Shown piece after piece: positions 9,241 through 17,330 of a stretch of 40,243 nucleotides of DNA (the stretch's first letter is position 1; each line of letters opens with the position of its first letter). The notes below the pieces were generated by a model. It saw only the letters and a list, made by a program, of their open reading frames with translations. It did no database searches and was not told where the DNA came from. The position numbers and the translations under genes were made by a program. The DNA comes from JBGTSJ01 sp041940305 (lineage in GTDB: Bacteria; Planctomycetota; Planctomycetia; Planctomycetales; Planctomycetaceae): contig JBGTSJ010000037.1 in the NCBI GenBank assembly GCA_041940305.1, positions 1-40,243 on the forward strand, in the 5' to 3' direction.

Positions 9241-10248
9241 ATGCGCCGCTCGACGATCCTGCTGCTTGCCGTCGTGTTTGTTGCCGCTTCAGGCTGCGGC
9301 GGCGGTTCGTCTGAGACGCCGCAGGCTCCGGCGACGCCGGGGGGTAATGCGGGGACGCCCGAGTCAGCGCCGTCCAGTCGCGGCGCCATCGGGTTCTCCG
9401 CGCTGACGCTGAAGAATCCGTTCTTCAAGATCATTGCCGACAACATGGCGGCCGAAGGGCGAAAACACGGGTTTGACGTCATCGTTGTGGATGCCGAACG
9501 CGATCCCAAGACGCAGGCCGAACACGTCGACAGCTTCATCGCCCAGAACGTGACGGCCATCGTGCTCAATCCGGTCGACCGCGAGGCGGTCGGCACGGCG
9601 ATCCGGTCCGCCAATGACGCGGGCATCCCCGTCTTCACCTGCGACCTGCAATGCGAGGCCCCCGGCATCACGATTGCAGGGCACGTCGGGACCGACAACG
9701 TGCAGGGAGGACGGCTGGCCGGCGAGGCCATGCTCGAAGCGCTGCAGGAGCAGGGCGGCAAGGTGCTGATCCTCCACTTTGCGCAGGCCAATTCCTGCGT
9801 GGAGCGCGTGCAGGGCTTTCGCGAAGTCATCGACCGGCACAACACCGAGCATCCCGATGAGTCGATCGAGCTATTCGAGCTCGAAGGGGGCGGACTGCAG
9901 GATGAGGGCTTCCGTGCGACGTCCGACGCGCTGCAGACCCATCCGGACCTCCGCGGCATCTTCGCGATCAACGATCCCTCCGCGCTCGGGGCCTGGACGG
10001 CGCTGCAGCAGGCCGGGCGGCAGGACCAGGTCGTGATCGTCGGGTTCGACGGCCAGCTTGAAGGGAAGCAGGCGATCCGCGACGGCAAGATCTACGCCGA
10101 TCCCATCCAATTCCCCGACCAGATGGGGGTCATCACAGTTCAGAACATCGCAAAGTACCTGGACGGCGAGGACTTTGAAGAAGTGCAGCTGATTCCCACG
10201 GAGCTGTACCGGCAGGAGAACGCCCTGCAGGATCCTGAGTTGAAGTGA
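9241..10248 (+). CDS. sugar-type ABC transporter substrate-binding lipoprotein
   Basis: The 335-residue protein has a lipoprotein signal (MRRSTILLLAVVFVAASGC, lipid Cys near 19), then a Gly/Pro/Ser-rich linker. The rest is a periplasmic binding protein of the RbsB/XylF type (Peripla_BP_4). Visible blocks are IGFSALTLKNPFFKIIADNM, DAERDPKTQAEHVDSFIAQN, AIVLNPVD, FTCDLQ, HVGTDNVQGGRLAGE, ILHFAQANSCVERVQGF, IFAINDPSALGAW and VIVGFDGQ. These proteins capture a sugar or sugar-like ligand outside the inner membrane and pass it to an ABC permease. No permease or ATPase gene lies nearby, so it either serves a transporter encoded elsewhere or acts as a sensor component. The sulfatase gene follows after about 300 bases. 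The ligand cannot be told. Confidence 0.88.
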   Translation: MRRSTILLLAVVFVAASGCGGGSSETPQAPATPGGNAGTPESAPSSRGAIGFSALTLKNPFFKIIADNMAAEGRKHGFDVIVVDAERDPKTQAEHVDSFIAQNVTAIVLNPVDREAVGTAIRSANDAGIPVFTCDLQCEAPGITIAGHVGTDNVQGGRLAGEAMLEALQEQGGKVLILHFAQANSCVERVQGFREVIDRHNTEHPDESIELFELEGGGLQDEGFRATSDALQTHPDLRGIFAINDPSALGAWTALQQAGRQDQVVIVGFDGQLEGKQAIRDGKIYADPIQFPDQMGVITVQNIAKYLDGEDFEEVQLIPTELYRQENALQDPELK

Positions 10249-10249
10249 T

Positions 10250-10528
10250 GAACAGGAGGCAACGGAGGGAACAGAGAGACGCTTGTCGAAGCCGCGTCGC
10301 CATGAACAGTCAGACTCGCCTGCGTAAGACGCACTTGATCCCCTCACCCCGGCCTCTCCGCCGATCACCTTGAACCGCAAATCGAAGCGTCCTGCGAGGG
10401 GCCGTGAGCCGTACGAATCGTGCCAAGGATCGTTCAGTCCGCCTTCAATATCAGCCGACGTTGACCGGTCCTCTCCCAAAACACCGCGGCCAATTCAGCC
10501 TCCTCTGTTTCTCCGTTACCTCCTGTTC
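10250..10528. repeat. inverted purine-rich repeat pair bounding an intergenic region
   Basis: The left arm (10250-10276) contains GAACAGGAGG, AACGGAG and AACAGAG in succession. The right arm (10503-10528) is its inverse complement with one substitution and one small indel. The arms are about 226 bases apart and bracket the gap between the binding-protein gene and the sulfatase. Each arm consists of loosely repeated units of 8-10 bases of the form AACRGAGG. No gene is recognised in the 300-base gap; the sulfatase promoter should lie here. Confidence 0.6.
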
Positions 10529-10548
10529 CATCACGAGAGAGAGCAACC

Positions 10549-11958
10549 ATGCGGCATCGGTGGCTGAGACTGTTCGCGGGCGTGGCTTCGCTGCTGTGGA
10601 TTTCAGCGGCGATGGCGGAGGACCCTCCGCCGAACATCGTGCTGATCATGGCCGATGACCTCGGGCATGGCGCGCTCGGCTGCTATGGACAGGAACAGAT
10701 CGCGACTCCGCACATCGACCGGATCGCGGAGGAAGGCCTGCTGCTGACGCAGGCCTATGCCGGCTCGCACGTCTGCCAGCCTTCGCGCTGCGTGCTGATG
10801 ACGGGCCTGCATACCGGCCACACCGCGGTGCGGGCCAACGACGTGCGGCAATTGCTGCTGCCGGAGGACGTAACGGTCGCCGAGCTGCTCCAGGAGCGGG
10901 GATATGCGACCGGCGGGTTCGGCAAATGGGGGCTCGGCTACGAGGAGACGACCGGGCATCCCAACCGGCAGGGTTTCGACGAGTTCTTCGGCCAGTACCT
11001 GCAGGTGCATGCGCACTTCTATTACCCCTTCTGGGCGTGGCACAACGATCAGCAGGTGATGTACCCGGAGAACGAGAACGGCGGTCGCGGGACGTATATC
11101 GCAGACGCGACGCACGAGCGGGCGATTAAGTTCATCCGCGAGCACCACGAGGAGCCTTTCTTCGCGTACCTGCCGTACATCATTCCGCACGTGGAACTCG
11201 TCGTGCCTGAGGACTCGGAAGCGCCTTACCGCGGGCGATTCCCCACGGTGAACATCCCCGATCCGCGCGAGGGGTATCTCGGCTCCGAAGACGGCCTGAC
11301 GACCTTCGCCGGCATGGTGTCGCGGCTGGACGGTTACGTCGGGGAAGTGCTGACGCTGCTGGAGGAACTGGAGGTCGCCGACAACACCATTGTGATCTTC
11401 ACGTCCGACAATGGAGCCCAGGGGAGCGGCGGCTGGGCGCAGATGAACGACTACTTCAACTCCGCAGGGGGCCTGCGAGGCTACAAGGGCAGCTTCTACG
11501 AAGGGGGGCTGCGCGTGCCGTTTCTCGTCCGCTGGCCCGGGCGGGTTGCACCCGGCTCCGTGAGCGACCACGTGGTGGCGTTTCAGGACATGTTGCCGAC
11601 GCTCTGCGAGATCGCGGGAGCAGAATGCCCCGACGCAATCGACGGCATTTCCTTCGTGCCGGCGCTCACCGGGGAAGGGGTGCAGACGGAGCATGTCGGG
11701 CTCTATTGGGAATACCCTGCCCGCAATAACGGCATCAGCCGCGCGGCCCGCATCGGTTTCTGGAAGGCTGTTCAGCCCGCGGGCGAGAGCGTGCAGCTGT
11801 ATCATCTTGTCAATGACCCGGCCGAATCCACCGACATCGCGGCCGAGCATCCCGCCATCGTCCGCGAACTCACGGCCTATATGGACGGCGCCCATGCGCC
11901 CGTGCGGGACTATCCCGGTCCCGGTCCTCAGACCGGTGTGGCGGATTACGTTCGCTGA
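10549..11958 (+). CDS. secreted sulfatase (arylsulfatase family)
   Basis: The 469-residue protein has a signal peptide ending near AAMAEDP. PNIVLIMADDLGHGALGCYG carries the two aspartates of the calcium site. Next is the sulfatase signature CQPSRCVLMTG, with C76 in C-x-P-S-R, the site converted to formylglycine. GFGKWGLG, HVELVVPE, TIVIFTSDNGAQG and GLRVPFLVRWPG complete the family pattern. Sulfatases of this kind hydrolyse sulfate esters, often on algal or animal polysaccharides, in the periplasm or outside the cell; planctomycetes carry many. A GAGAGAG stretch stands before the ATG. The sulfatase needs a formylglycine-generating enzyme, which is not in this window. The substrate cannot be predicted from sequence alone. 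Confidence 0.95.
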   Translation: MRHRWLRLFAGVASLLWISAAMAEDPPPNIVLIMADDLGHGALGCYGQEQIATPHIDRIAEEGLLLTQAYAGSHVCQPSRCVLMTGLHTGHTAVRANDVRQLLLPEDVTVAELLQERGYATGGFGKWGLGYEETTGHPNRQGFDEFFGQYLQVHAHFYYPFWAWHNDQQVMYPENENGGRGTYIADATHERAIKFIREHHEEPFFAYLPYIIPHVELVVPEDSEAPYRGRFPTVNIPDPREGYLGSEDGLTTFAGMVSRLDGYVGEVLTLLEELEVADNTIVIFTSDNGAQGSGGWAQMNDYFNSAGGLRGYKGSFYEGGLRVPFLVRWPGRVAPGSVSDHVVAFQDMLPTLCEIAGAECPDAIDGISFVPALTGEGVQTEHVGLYWEYPARNNGISRAARIGFWKAVQPAGESVQLYHLVNDPAESTDIAAEHPAIVRELTAYMDGAHAPVRDYPGPGPQTGVADYVR

Positions 11959-12008
11959 TTCGCCTCGCCCCTTCGTGCTGACCACTCACCTTGATTGACC
12001 ACAATTCC

Positions 12009-12368
12009 ATGCAGGATGTCGCGCGCGGCTGGGGGACGGAGTGCGAGCAGGTCACGGACTGGCTGATCATCCGGCTGTTCACCTACGGCGACGATCGTGC
12101 GGCCGAACCGCCGCTGGCCGATGCGCTCTTCGCCGTCGCCGAAGCCGCCAGCCGGTTCCGGGTGATCGTCGAGCCGGATGCGACCGTCCCGTTTCGGAGC
12201 TACTTCGTCGGCCAGTTGGTGACCCTGCACAAGCGGCTGCATCGCCGGGACGGAGCGCTGCGGCTGGCCGGTGTGACCGCGGGGAATTACGACGTCATCC
12301 GGCTGATGCGGCTGACCGATCGCATTCCCTCCTTCCCGAATCGCCAAGCCGCTCTGCAGCCGGGTTAG
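12009..12368 (+). CDS. STAS-like protein (possible anti-sigma factor antagonist)
   Basis: The 119-residue product follows the strand-helix pattern of a STAS domain: a first strand WLIIRLF, a helix PPLADALFAVAEAAS, a strand FRVIVEPDATVPF, a helix YFVGQLVTLHKRLHRRDGAL and a strand RLAGV, then VIRLMRLTDRIPSFPN.QAAL. The last part is close to the end of SpoIIAA-like proteins. The phosphorylatable serine expected after the aspartate strand is not obvious (VPFRSYFV holds a candidate Ser). It starts about 50 bases after the sulfatase stop on the same strand, so it may be co-transcribed. An in-frame TTG at 11991 is an alternative start. No partner anti-sigma kinase is nearby. A weak family match, read by eye. 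Confidence 0.6.
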   Translation: MQDVARGWGTECEQVTDWLIIRLFTYGDDRAAEPPLADALFAVAEAASRFRVIVEPDATVPFRSYFVGQLVTLHKRLHRRDGALRLAGVTAGNYDVIRLMRLTDRIPSFPNRQAALQPG

Positions 12369-12394
12369 GATCCCGCGGGAATCGACGGGCCGCA

Positions 12395-12961
12395 TCAGCT
12401 GCGAACCGGCGTCAATCCCAGTTCATCCTCGTGCCTGGCCATGGCGGCGATCACGAAATCGATGTGCTCATCCAGATCGACCCCCAGATCGTCCGCTCCG
12501 CGGATAATGTCGTCCCGATTCACGGCAGCGGCGAACGACGCCTGCTTCAGCTTCTTGCGGACGCTTTTGGCCTTTAACCCCCGCAGCCGTTCCGGGCGCA
12601 CCAGGGCACAGGCCGTGATGAATCCCGCCAGTTCATCGCAGGCATACAGAGTCTTATCCAGCCGCGAAATGCGGGGACAATCGGTCAGGTAGTCTGCATG
12701 CGACTTGATCGCATAGATCACGTCGTCCGGGTAACCGCGCTGTCTCAGGATCTCCGCCCCCTTCAGAGGATGATCGGGCGGGTCCGGCCAGCGCTCATAG
12801 TCGAAGTCGTGCAGCAGCCCGACCGTCCCCCACTTCTCCTCGTCCTCGCCGAACTTGCAGGCGTACGCCCGCACGGCCGCCTCGACGGCCAGCATGTGCC
12901 GGACGAGAGCCTCGTTGGTCGTATATTCGCGGACCAGCGCCAGGTCGTCTGCGCGGGGCAT
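12395..12961 (-). CDS. HD-domain hydrolase-like protein
   Basis: The 188-residue protein has the HD-superfamily spacing: H22 in LVRHMLAVE, the HD pair at 51-52 in GLLHDFDYERWP, then HPLKGAEILR and AIKSHADYL, and CDELAGFITACALVRPERL. Such proteins are metal-dependent phosphohydrolases acting on nucleotides or phosphodiesters, and the HDIG-type subgroup of about 190 residues is widespread. The substrate cannot be inferred. The gene starts six bases after the end of the HEPN-like gene upstream, so the two are almost certainly one transcript. The convergent STAS-like gene ends 26 bases away; between them lies the short palindrome TCCCGCGGGA (12371-12380). Confidence 0.85.
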   Translation of the reverse strand: MPRADDLALVREYTTNEALVRHMLAVEAAVRAYACKFGEDEEKWGTVGLLHDFDYERWPDPPDHPLKGAEILRQRGYPDDVIYAIKSHADYLTDCPRISRLDKTLYACDELAGFITACALVRPERLRGLKAKSVRKKLKQASFAAAVNRDDIIRGADDLGVDLDEHIDFVIAAMARHEDELGLTPVRS

Positions 12962-12967
12962 CGGTGC

Positions 12968-13945
12968 TCACATTCCAAGGTCGCCGAACGAGAACTCATC
13001 TCGATCGTCTGCACGCTCATCGAATTGCGGGGACGCGGCAAACGTGCGGGATGCCGACGCATCGACTCCGCTCAGCGACAGAAACTCCCGCACCGCCTCA
13101 AGATACCCGTCGGGACGATAATACTCCTGTCCAATCCCGTCATAGGACAGGTATTCGACATTCTTCCGGCTGCCGTTGTAGAAGTAGAAGCTGTCGCTCC
13201 CCGGCGGCCGCACCAGGATGGGAGACAGCTCCAGCAGCGGCTGCGACTCGTCCGAGAACAGGTGCACCGAACCCGAAGCCAACCCTTCCCGCGTGCCCAG
13301 CGCCAGCCGCTCCGGCTGAATAAAGGAGTTGAGGCCGTTGCAGATGCGCAGCACATGCACGGCGCCGCCGCGATGGATCTCGGCCCGCTCGACAAAGACG
13401 AGCTTCAGGCGAAACAGGCTGTCGAGCTTGCGCAGAAGTTCGTCGTAGCCGTCCATCAGCACATGAGACAGGTCTCTCTGATGTTGCGGCGACGGCGCGC
13501 CGTGCCCGCGCGTCTTGTTGCGGTAAAACACCAGCGCGTCGAAGAAGTCCAGCACCGTCCGTCTCTGCAGGCCGCTGCCCAGGTATTCTTCGATCTGCCG
13601 CACGCATTGCGTGAGGGGACCGCTCTGCCGCCCGAGCATCTCGTCGAAGAACCCGCGAAGCCCCGGCGTCGCCGCAGCGGCGCATTCCGACGTCGCCAGC
13701 CGAATCAACTGCGTCCAGACGCCCAGCGAGGGGCTGAGGAACTGCGACAGAATCCCCTGCGAACGGAGCACTTCGGGCCGGCATTCCCGCAGCATCACCA
13801 GCGAGACCGCGCCGTACCACTTGATGAGCGGCTCGCTGAACAGCGCAATCGCCGGATACGCCAGCTCGGGATCGGGCTGGTCGTACATCAGTCGGTAGGC
13901 CCGGCTGATTGGCGCGGGAGCCGAATCCAGAACGATCCGATTCAT
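12968..13945 (-). CDS. unknown protein with a HEPN-like RNKTRGHG motif
   Basis: The 325-residue soluble protein has no firm family. The central part is helical, and FFDALVFYRNKTRGHGAP (about 134-151) contains R-x5-H (R142, H148), matching the R-x4-6-H motif of HEPN ribonuclease domains. The C-terminal part is strand-rich: LKLVFVERAEI, PLLELSPILVRPP, FYFYNGSRKNVEYLSYDG. I recall similar N-terminal regions in large kinase or NTPase proteins of bacterial conflict systems, but could not check this. It overlaps nothing and sits six bases upstream of the HD gene, suggesting joint function. HEPN nuclease activity is a hypothesis; it could equally be a non-catalytic binding module. Confidence 0.5.
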   Translation of the reverse strand: MNRIVLDSAPAPISRAYRLMYDQPDPELAYPAIALFSEPLIKWYGAVSLVMLRECRPEVLRSQGILSQFLSPSLGVWTQLIRLATSECAAAATPGLRGFFDEMLGRQSGPLTQCVRQIEEYLGSGLQRRTVLDFFDALVFYRNKTRGHGAPSPQHQRDLSHVLMDGYDELLRKLDSLFRLKLVFVERAEIHRGGAVHVLRICNGLNSFIQPERLALGTREGLASGSVHLFSDESQPLLELSPILVRPPGSDSFYFYNGSRKNVEYLSYDGIGQEYYRPDGYLEAVREFLSLSGVDASASRTFAASPQFDERADDRDEFSFGDLGM

Positions 13946-13997
13946 GATTACGTCGCGGGGACAGCCCTCGGCGGCCTTCGGCTGCCGGACGGACCCG

Positions 13998-14648
13998 TCA
14001 AGCCGCCTCTTTATCGAGCTGTCGTTTGATCTCGCTCATCCGCCGCGAAATCCGGGTGAGCAAAGCGAACTTGTCGCGATCGGAAAAGATCAGCACGCCC
14101 ATATGGGAGCCGGTGAGCTTCAGCCAGATGCCCGACTTTTTAAACCGCAGGTACACCCGCCTGATAATCGGGATGATCGCAAGCGACACAACTGTATTGA
14201 CCAGAACGATGGCCCCCGTGCCGATCAGCAACGCCAGGAACGTGCGGGAGCTGAACACCGGCCCCATCGCGATCAGCGGTGCGATGAGGTACAGCGCGAC
14301 CATGAATAGCCGCAGCAGGATGGGAAACGCCGGCTGGATCAGGACGAACGCGTCGATCTTATGGAGATACGCCACTTCCACGCTCAGGTTGCCGGTGAGC
14401 GGAGTGATCTGCAGGTCGCCGATGCGTCGATCGGTGAGGAACGCGAAGTCGTACGTGGGGATCAGTCCGAGCTTGGCCGTCACAGCGCAGTCCAGCACCG
14501 TCTCGCCGTCACACAGGAAAGGGGACACCAGCTGGCGGATCTGCTGCTCATCTCCGCGCGCCGCCCCCCTGATCACCTTCTTCAACTGGCTGACGCGCTG
14601 CACCGGCTTTTTCGCCGGCGCCGGACGTGCTTCGACTTCCACCGCCAT
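13998..14648 (-). CDS. membrane protein with PH-like domain, unknown function
   Basis: The 216-residue product begins with a Lys/Ala/Pro-rich segment. Its N-terminal domain has the strands ETVLDCAVTAK, YDFAFLTDRRIGDLQI and VEVAYLHKIDAFVLIQ, reminiscent of bacterial PH (YdbT/bPH) domains, which also carry a short FLTDRRI-like block. Two hydrophobic segments follow (about 107-130, ILLRLFMVALYLIAPLIAMG, and 136-160, LALLIGTGAIVLVNTVVSLAI). A basic cytoplasmic tail then holds a second short strand pair (GIWLKLTGSHMGVLIFSD). It lies 52 bases upstream of the HEPN-like gene on the same strand and may belong to the same transcript. No catalytic residues are recognised. Confidence 0.6.
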   Translation of the reverse strand: MAVEVEARPAPAKKPVQRVSQLKKVIRGAARGDEQQIRQLVSPFLCDGETVLDCAVTAKLGLIPTYDFAFLTDRRIGDLQITPLTGNLSVEVAYLHKIDAFVLIQPAFPILLRLFMVALYLIAPLIAMGPVFSSRTFLALLIGTGAIVLVNTVVSLAIIPIIRRVYLRFKKSGIWLKLTGSHMGVLIFSDRDKFALLTRISRRMSEIKRQLDKEAA

Positions 14649-14720
14649 GGCCCGCTCCTGAAGACGCAGGGGATTGTCGCATTGGACCGACGCCCGACCG
14701 TCGTGCGTGCGGCGACCTCG

Positions 14721-15332
14721 TCAGTAGATCACATTGCAGTCCGGCAACTCGGCGCGGAGCCGCGAAACGCCGTCGAACGTCACACTCGTCCCCGTGAGAT
14801 CGAGCGTTGACAAGTTGGGGAGATCTTCGAGGTAGTACAGACCGTCATCCGTGATGTCGGCGTGTCTCAACGACAGCCGCCGCAGCTGGGTCAAACCTGA
14901 CAGATGGCGCAAACCGTCGTTGGTAATGTATCCCGGCTGCTCGAGCGTCAACTCCTCCAATCCGACGGCCTGGCTGATCGTTTGCAGATCTTCGTTGAAG
15001 ACCAGGTTGCGGACCGTCAGGCTGTAAATGACGCCGTTGTAGTCCTCGCCGATGTCGACGTCGTAACCGGACAGCAGCTCCCGTAGCATCGACGACGACG
15101 GGGCGCCGGGCGCCATCTCCTCGTCATACGCGTACTCCGCTTCCATTTTTGCATCAGAGTACGAATCGTATCCGTACGGATCGTCAGCATACGACTGCGT
15201 GGAATAGGAGTCGTAGCCGTAATCATACGGCTCCCACTTCGGGATGAAGTCGAGCCAGAGGTTGAGCGCGTACAGTGTCCAGAAGAGGAACAGCCCGACA
15301 ATGCTGCCGCCAAACGTGCGCAGGAACCACAT
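14721..15332 (-). CDS. membrane-anchored leucine-rich-repeat protein
   Basis: Starting at the ATG at 15332 (GAGG upstream), the 203-residue protein opens with one membrane segment, MWFLRTFGGSIVGLFLFWTL. A Tyr/Asp/Ser-rich linker follows (YDYGYDSYSTQSYADDPYGY and similar). The C-terminal half holds about three to four leucine-rich repeats of the type GLEELTLEQPGYITNDGLRH, LRRLSLRHADITDDGLYYL and LSTLDLTGTSVTFDGVSRL, ending LPDCNVIY. Such short repeats with DGL-x-x-L are frequent in planctomycete proteins and serve as protein-binding surfaces. A longer upstream frame lacks protein-like sequence. No enzyme motif. The 252 bases from 15333 to 15585 hold no recognised gene. Confidence 0.7.
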   Translation of the reverse strand: MWFLRTFGGSIVGLFLFWTLYALNLWLDFIPKWEPYDYGYDSYSTQSYADDPYGYDSYSDAKMEAEYAYDEEMAPGAPSSSMLRELLSGYDVDIGEDYNGVIYSLTVRNLVFNEDLQTISQAVGLEELTLEQPGYITNDGLRHLSGLTQLRRLSLRHADITDDGLYYLEDLPNLSTLDLTGTSVTFDGVSRLRAELPDCNVIY

Positions 15333-15651
15333 CTCGCCGGCCTCGTTAGCGAAGGTGAATGATGCACACTGCAGGCAGGATTCGGGGGTGCGCCCCGATC
15401 CTGTACGCGATGACACGAACGCCTGCTCGCGAATCGCTTGTGCGGCAGTATACCCGTGCAGGCAGACCGCTGACAAACAATGTCGCCCTCAGGACAGTGA
15501 GACGGGGCCACGTCCCTCAGTTAAGGATCACCCCCAGCCAGCATCGCAGATGCGGCCACGCCGCGCCGCTCTGCTTGCGGTCTGAGTGCGAACACTCTAT
15601 TTCACACACTTTCCCAAGCCTCGCTTCGCCGTCATCATCACAGCCCCCCTC

Positions 15652-16434
15652 ATGCCCGAAACGCTCAACGCCAATCTCTACGACTTTCCAAAGTACTACG
15701 ACCTGATCTTCGGGTCGGACTGGAAAGCCGAGTTCGACTTCCTGCTGGCTGCGTTCGACAAGCATGCCGGGCGGCCGATCCGCCGGGTGTTTGAGCCGGC
15801 CTGCGGGACCGGGCGGCTGTTGATCAAACTGGCCCAGCAGGGCTTCGACGTCGGCGGCAACGACCTGAATCCGAAGGCGGTCGACTTCTGCAACGATCGT
15901 CTGGCCCGGCACGGATTCCCCCGAACCGCCGTCGTGGGGGACATGTCGGACTTCAGCGTGAAGCGGAAGTTCGATGCGGCCTTCAACATGATCAACAGCT
16001 TCCGCCATCTGCCGACGGAGAAAGCCGCCGAGAGCCATCTCCGCTGCGTCGCCAACGCGCTCAACAAGGGAGGGCTGTACCTCCTCGGTCTGCATCTCAC
16101 TCCCACGAAGGGAGGCGCGATCGAGAACGAGGCGTGGTCGGCCCGCCGCGGGCAGTTGGCCGTCAATTCCTACATGTGGACGAAATGCCGGGACCTCAAG
16201 GGGCGCAATGAAGAACTCGGCATGACGTTCGACGTCTACACGCCGACCAGGCAGTTCCGGATCGAGGATGAGATGCACTACCGGATCTACACCGCCCGGC
16301 ACATCCGCTCGCTCCTCGCCCGTGTGCCGGAGTTCGCCGTCCTGGAGACCTACGACTTCTGCTACGACATCGACGAGCCGATCGAGATCGACGCCGAGAC
16401 GGAGGACGTCGTGTTCATTCTTCGCAAGCAGTAA
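15652..16434 (+). CDS. SAM-dependent methyltransferase
   Basis: The 260-residue protein has a class I methyltransferase fold. FEPACGTGRLLIKLAQQGFD (about 44-63) is motif I, NDLNPKAVDFC holds the acidic residue that binds the SAM ribose, VVGDMSDF is motif II/III, and FDAAFNMINSFRHLP corresponds to motif IV. Upstream, YDFPKYYDLIFGSDWKAEFD is the usual lead-in of Methyltransf_25-like proteins. The C-terminal part (RQFRIEDEMHYRIYTARHIR) is strand-rich. The substrate is unknown, and the neighbouring PhyH gene gives no clear pathway. The preferred start is the ATG at 15652; an upstream in-frame start at 15586 has no homology to support it. Confidence 0.85.
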   Translation: MPETLNANLYDFPKYYDLIFGSDWKAEFDFLLAAFDKHAGRPIRRVFEPACGTGRLLIKLAQQGFDVGGNDLNPKAVDFCNDRLARHGFPRTAVVGDMSDFSVKRKFDAAFNMINSFRHLPTEKAAESHLRCVANALNKGGLYLLGLHLTPTKGGAIENEAWSARRGQLAVNSYMWTKCRDLKGRNEELGMTFDVYTPTRQFRIEDEMHYRIYTARHIRSLLARVPEFAVLETYDFCYDIDEPIEIDAETEDVVFILRKQ

Positions 16435-16488
16435 TCCACAGCCGCGAAGCTCATCCCCCGCGCCGCCTCCACTGCGTATGATGTGAGC

Positions 16489-17295
16489 ATGACCACTGCC
16501 GCCCCGCCGTCGCCTGTCGTGTCTGCATCGTTCACGGAAGACGAGCTGGCGCGCTTTGAGCGTGACGGCTTCGTTGTCTGTCCCCGGCTGGCCGATGACG
16601 CGCTCCGCCGCCGCATGCTGGACGTCACGCTCGACGGCCTGCACCGGCTGATCGAGCCCATCGAGTTCGAGGCCGACGTCCAGTATCCCGGTTCACCCGG
16701 ATCCCGGGAGGCCGACGGCGGCCGCACCGTTCGCCGTCTCCAGCAGGCGCTCAGCCGGGATTATGCGTTCATGGAATGGATCACGCAGCCGCTCGTCGTG
16801 GCCCGGCTGGGCCGGCTGCTGGGTTCCGATTACCTTTGTCCGCTGGCTCATCACAACTGCGTGATGACGAAGCATCCGGCATTCAGCAGCGACACGGGCT
16901 GGCATCAGGATATCCGCTACTGGTCGTTCGCCCGGCCGGAGCTGGTGACGATGTGGCTGGCGCTCGGATCGGAGCGTCCCGACAACGGCTGCCTGCGCGT
17001 GATTCCCGGCTCGCATCGGATGCCGCTCGATCGATCCCGGTTCGACGACGCCGTGTTTTTTCGCGCCGACCTGCCGGAGAATCAGCCGCTGATCGACCAG
17101 GCCGTGCACGTCGCACTGGATCCCGGCGACGTGCTGTTCTTTCACTGCCGCACGCTGCACGCGGCGACGCGCAACCATACGCGCGAGACGAAATACTCGG
17201 TCGTGTTCACCTTCCGCGCGGCCGACAATCCGCCGCGTCCAGGCACGCGCTCGGCGGCCTCACCGGAGCTGGTGATTCATTCTTCGGCGGAGTGA
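16489..17295 (+). CDS. phytanoyl-CoA dioxygenase (PhyH) family protein
   Basis: This is a non-haem Fe(II)/2-oxoglutarate-dependent oxygenase of 268 residues. FTEDELARFERDGFVVCPRL is the standard PhyH opening. TGWHQDIRYW supplies the H-x-D iron ligands (about H139, D141), and FFHCRTLHAATRNHT carries the distal histidine and a basic residue for 2-oxoglutarate. MWLALGSERPDNGCLRVIPG is the usual WiAl.D...NGcL..iPGSH motif. The substrate is not predictable; the family includes hydroxylases for lipids, amino acids and natural products. TATGAT lies only seven bases before a GTG (16483) and this ATG, so the message may have almost no leader. It ends 36 bases from the convergent serine hydrolase gene. 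Confidence 0.88.
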   Translation: MTTAAPPSPVVSASFTEDELARFERDGFVVCPRLADDALRRRMLDVTLDGLHRLIEPIEFEADVQYPGSPGSREADGGRTVRRLQQALSRDYAFMEWITQPLVVARLGRLLGSDYLCPLAHHNCVMTKHPAFSSDTGWHQDIRYWSFARPELVTMWLALGSERPDNGCLRVIPGSHRMPLDRSRFDDAVFFRADLPENQPLIDQAVHVALDPGDVLFFHCRTLHAATRNHTRETKYSVVFTFRAADNPPRPGTRSAASPELVIHSSAE

Positions 17296-17330
17296 CTTGA
17301 GACACAGCGGTCTCCTATTCCGGCTCCGCA

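Noticed and set aside
10603..11985. 460-codon open frame antisense to the sulfatase gene
   Set aside because: It lies entirely over a clear sulfatase; its translation is rich in Arg, His and Val without motifs, as expected for the reverse of a GC-rich gene.
12698..14029. 443-codon open frame opposite the HD and HEPN-like genes
   Set aside because: No recognisable domain, Arg/Gln/Pro-rich, and it crosses two real genes and their gap.
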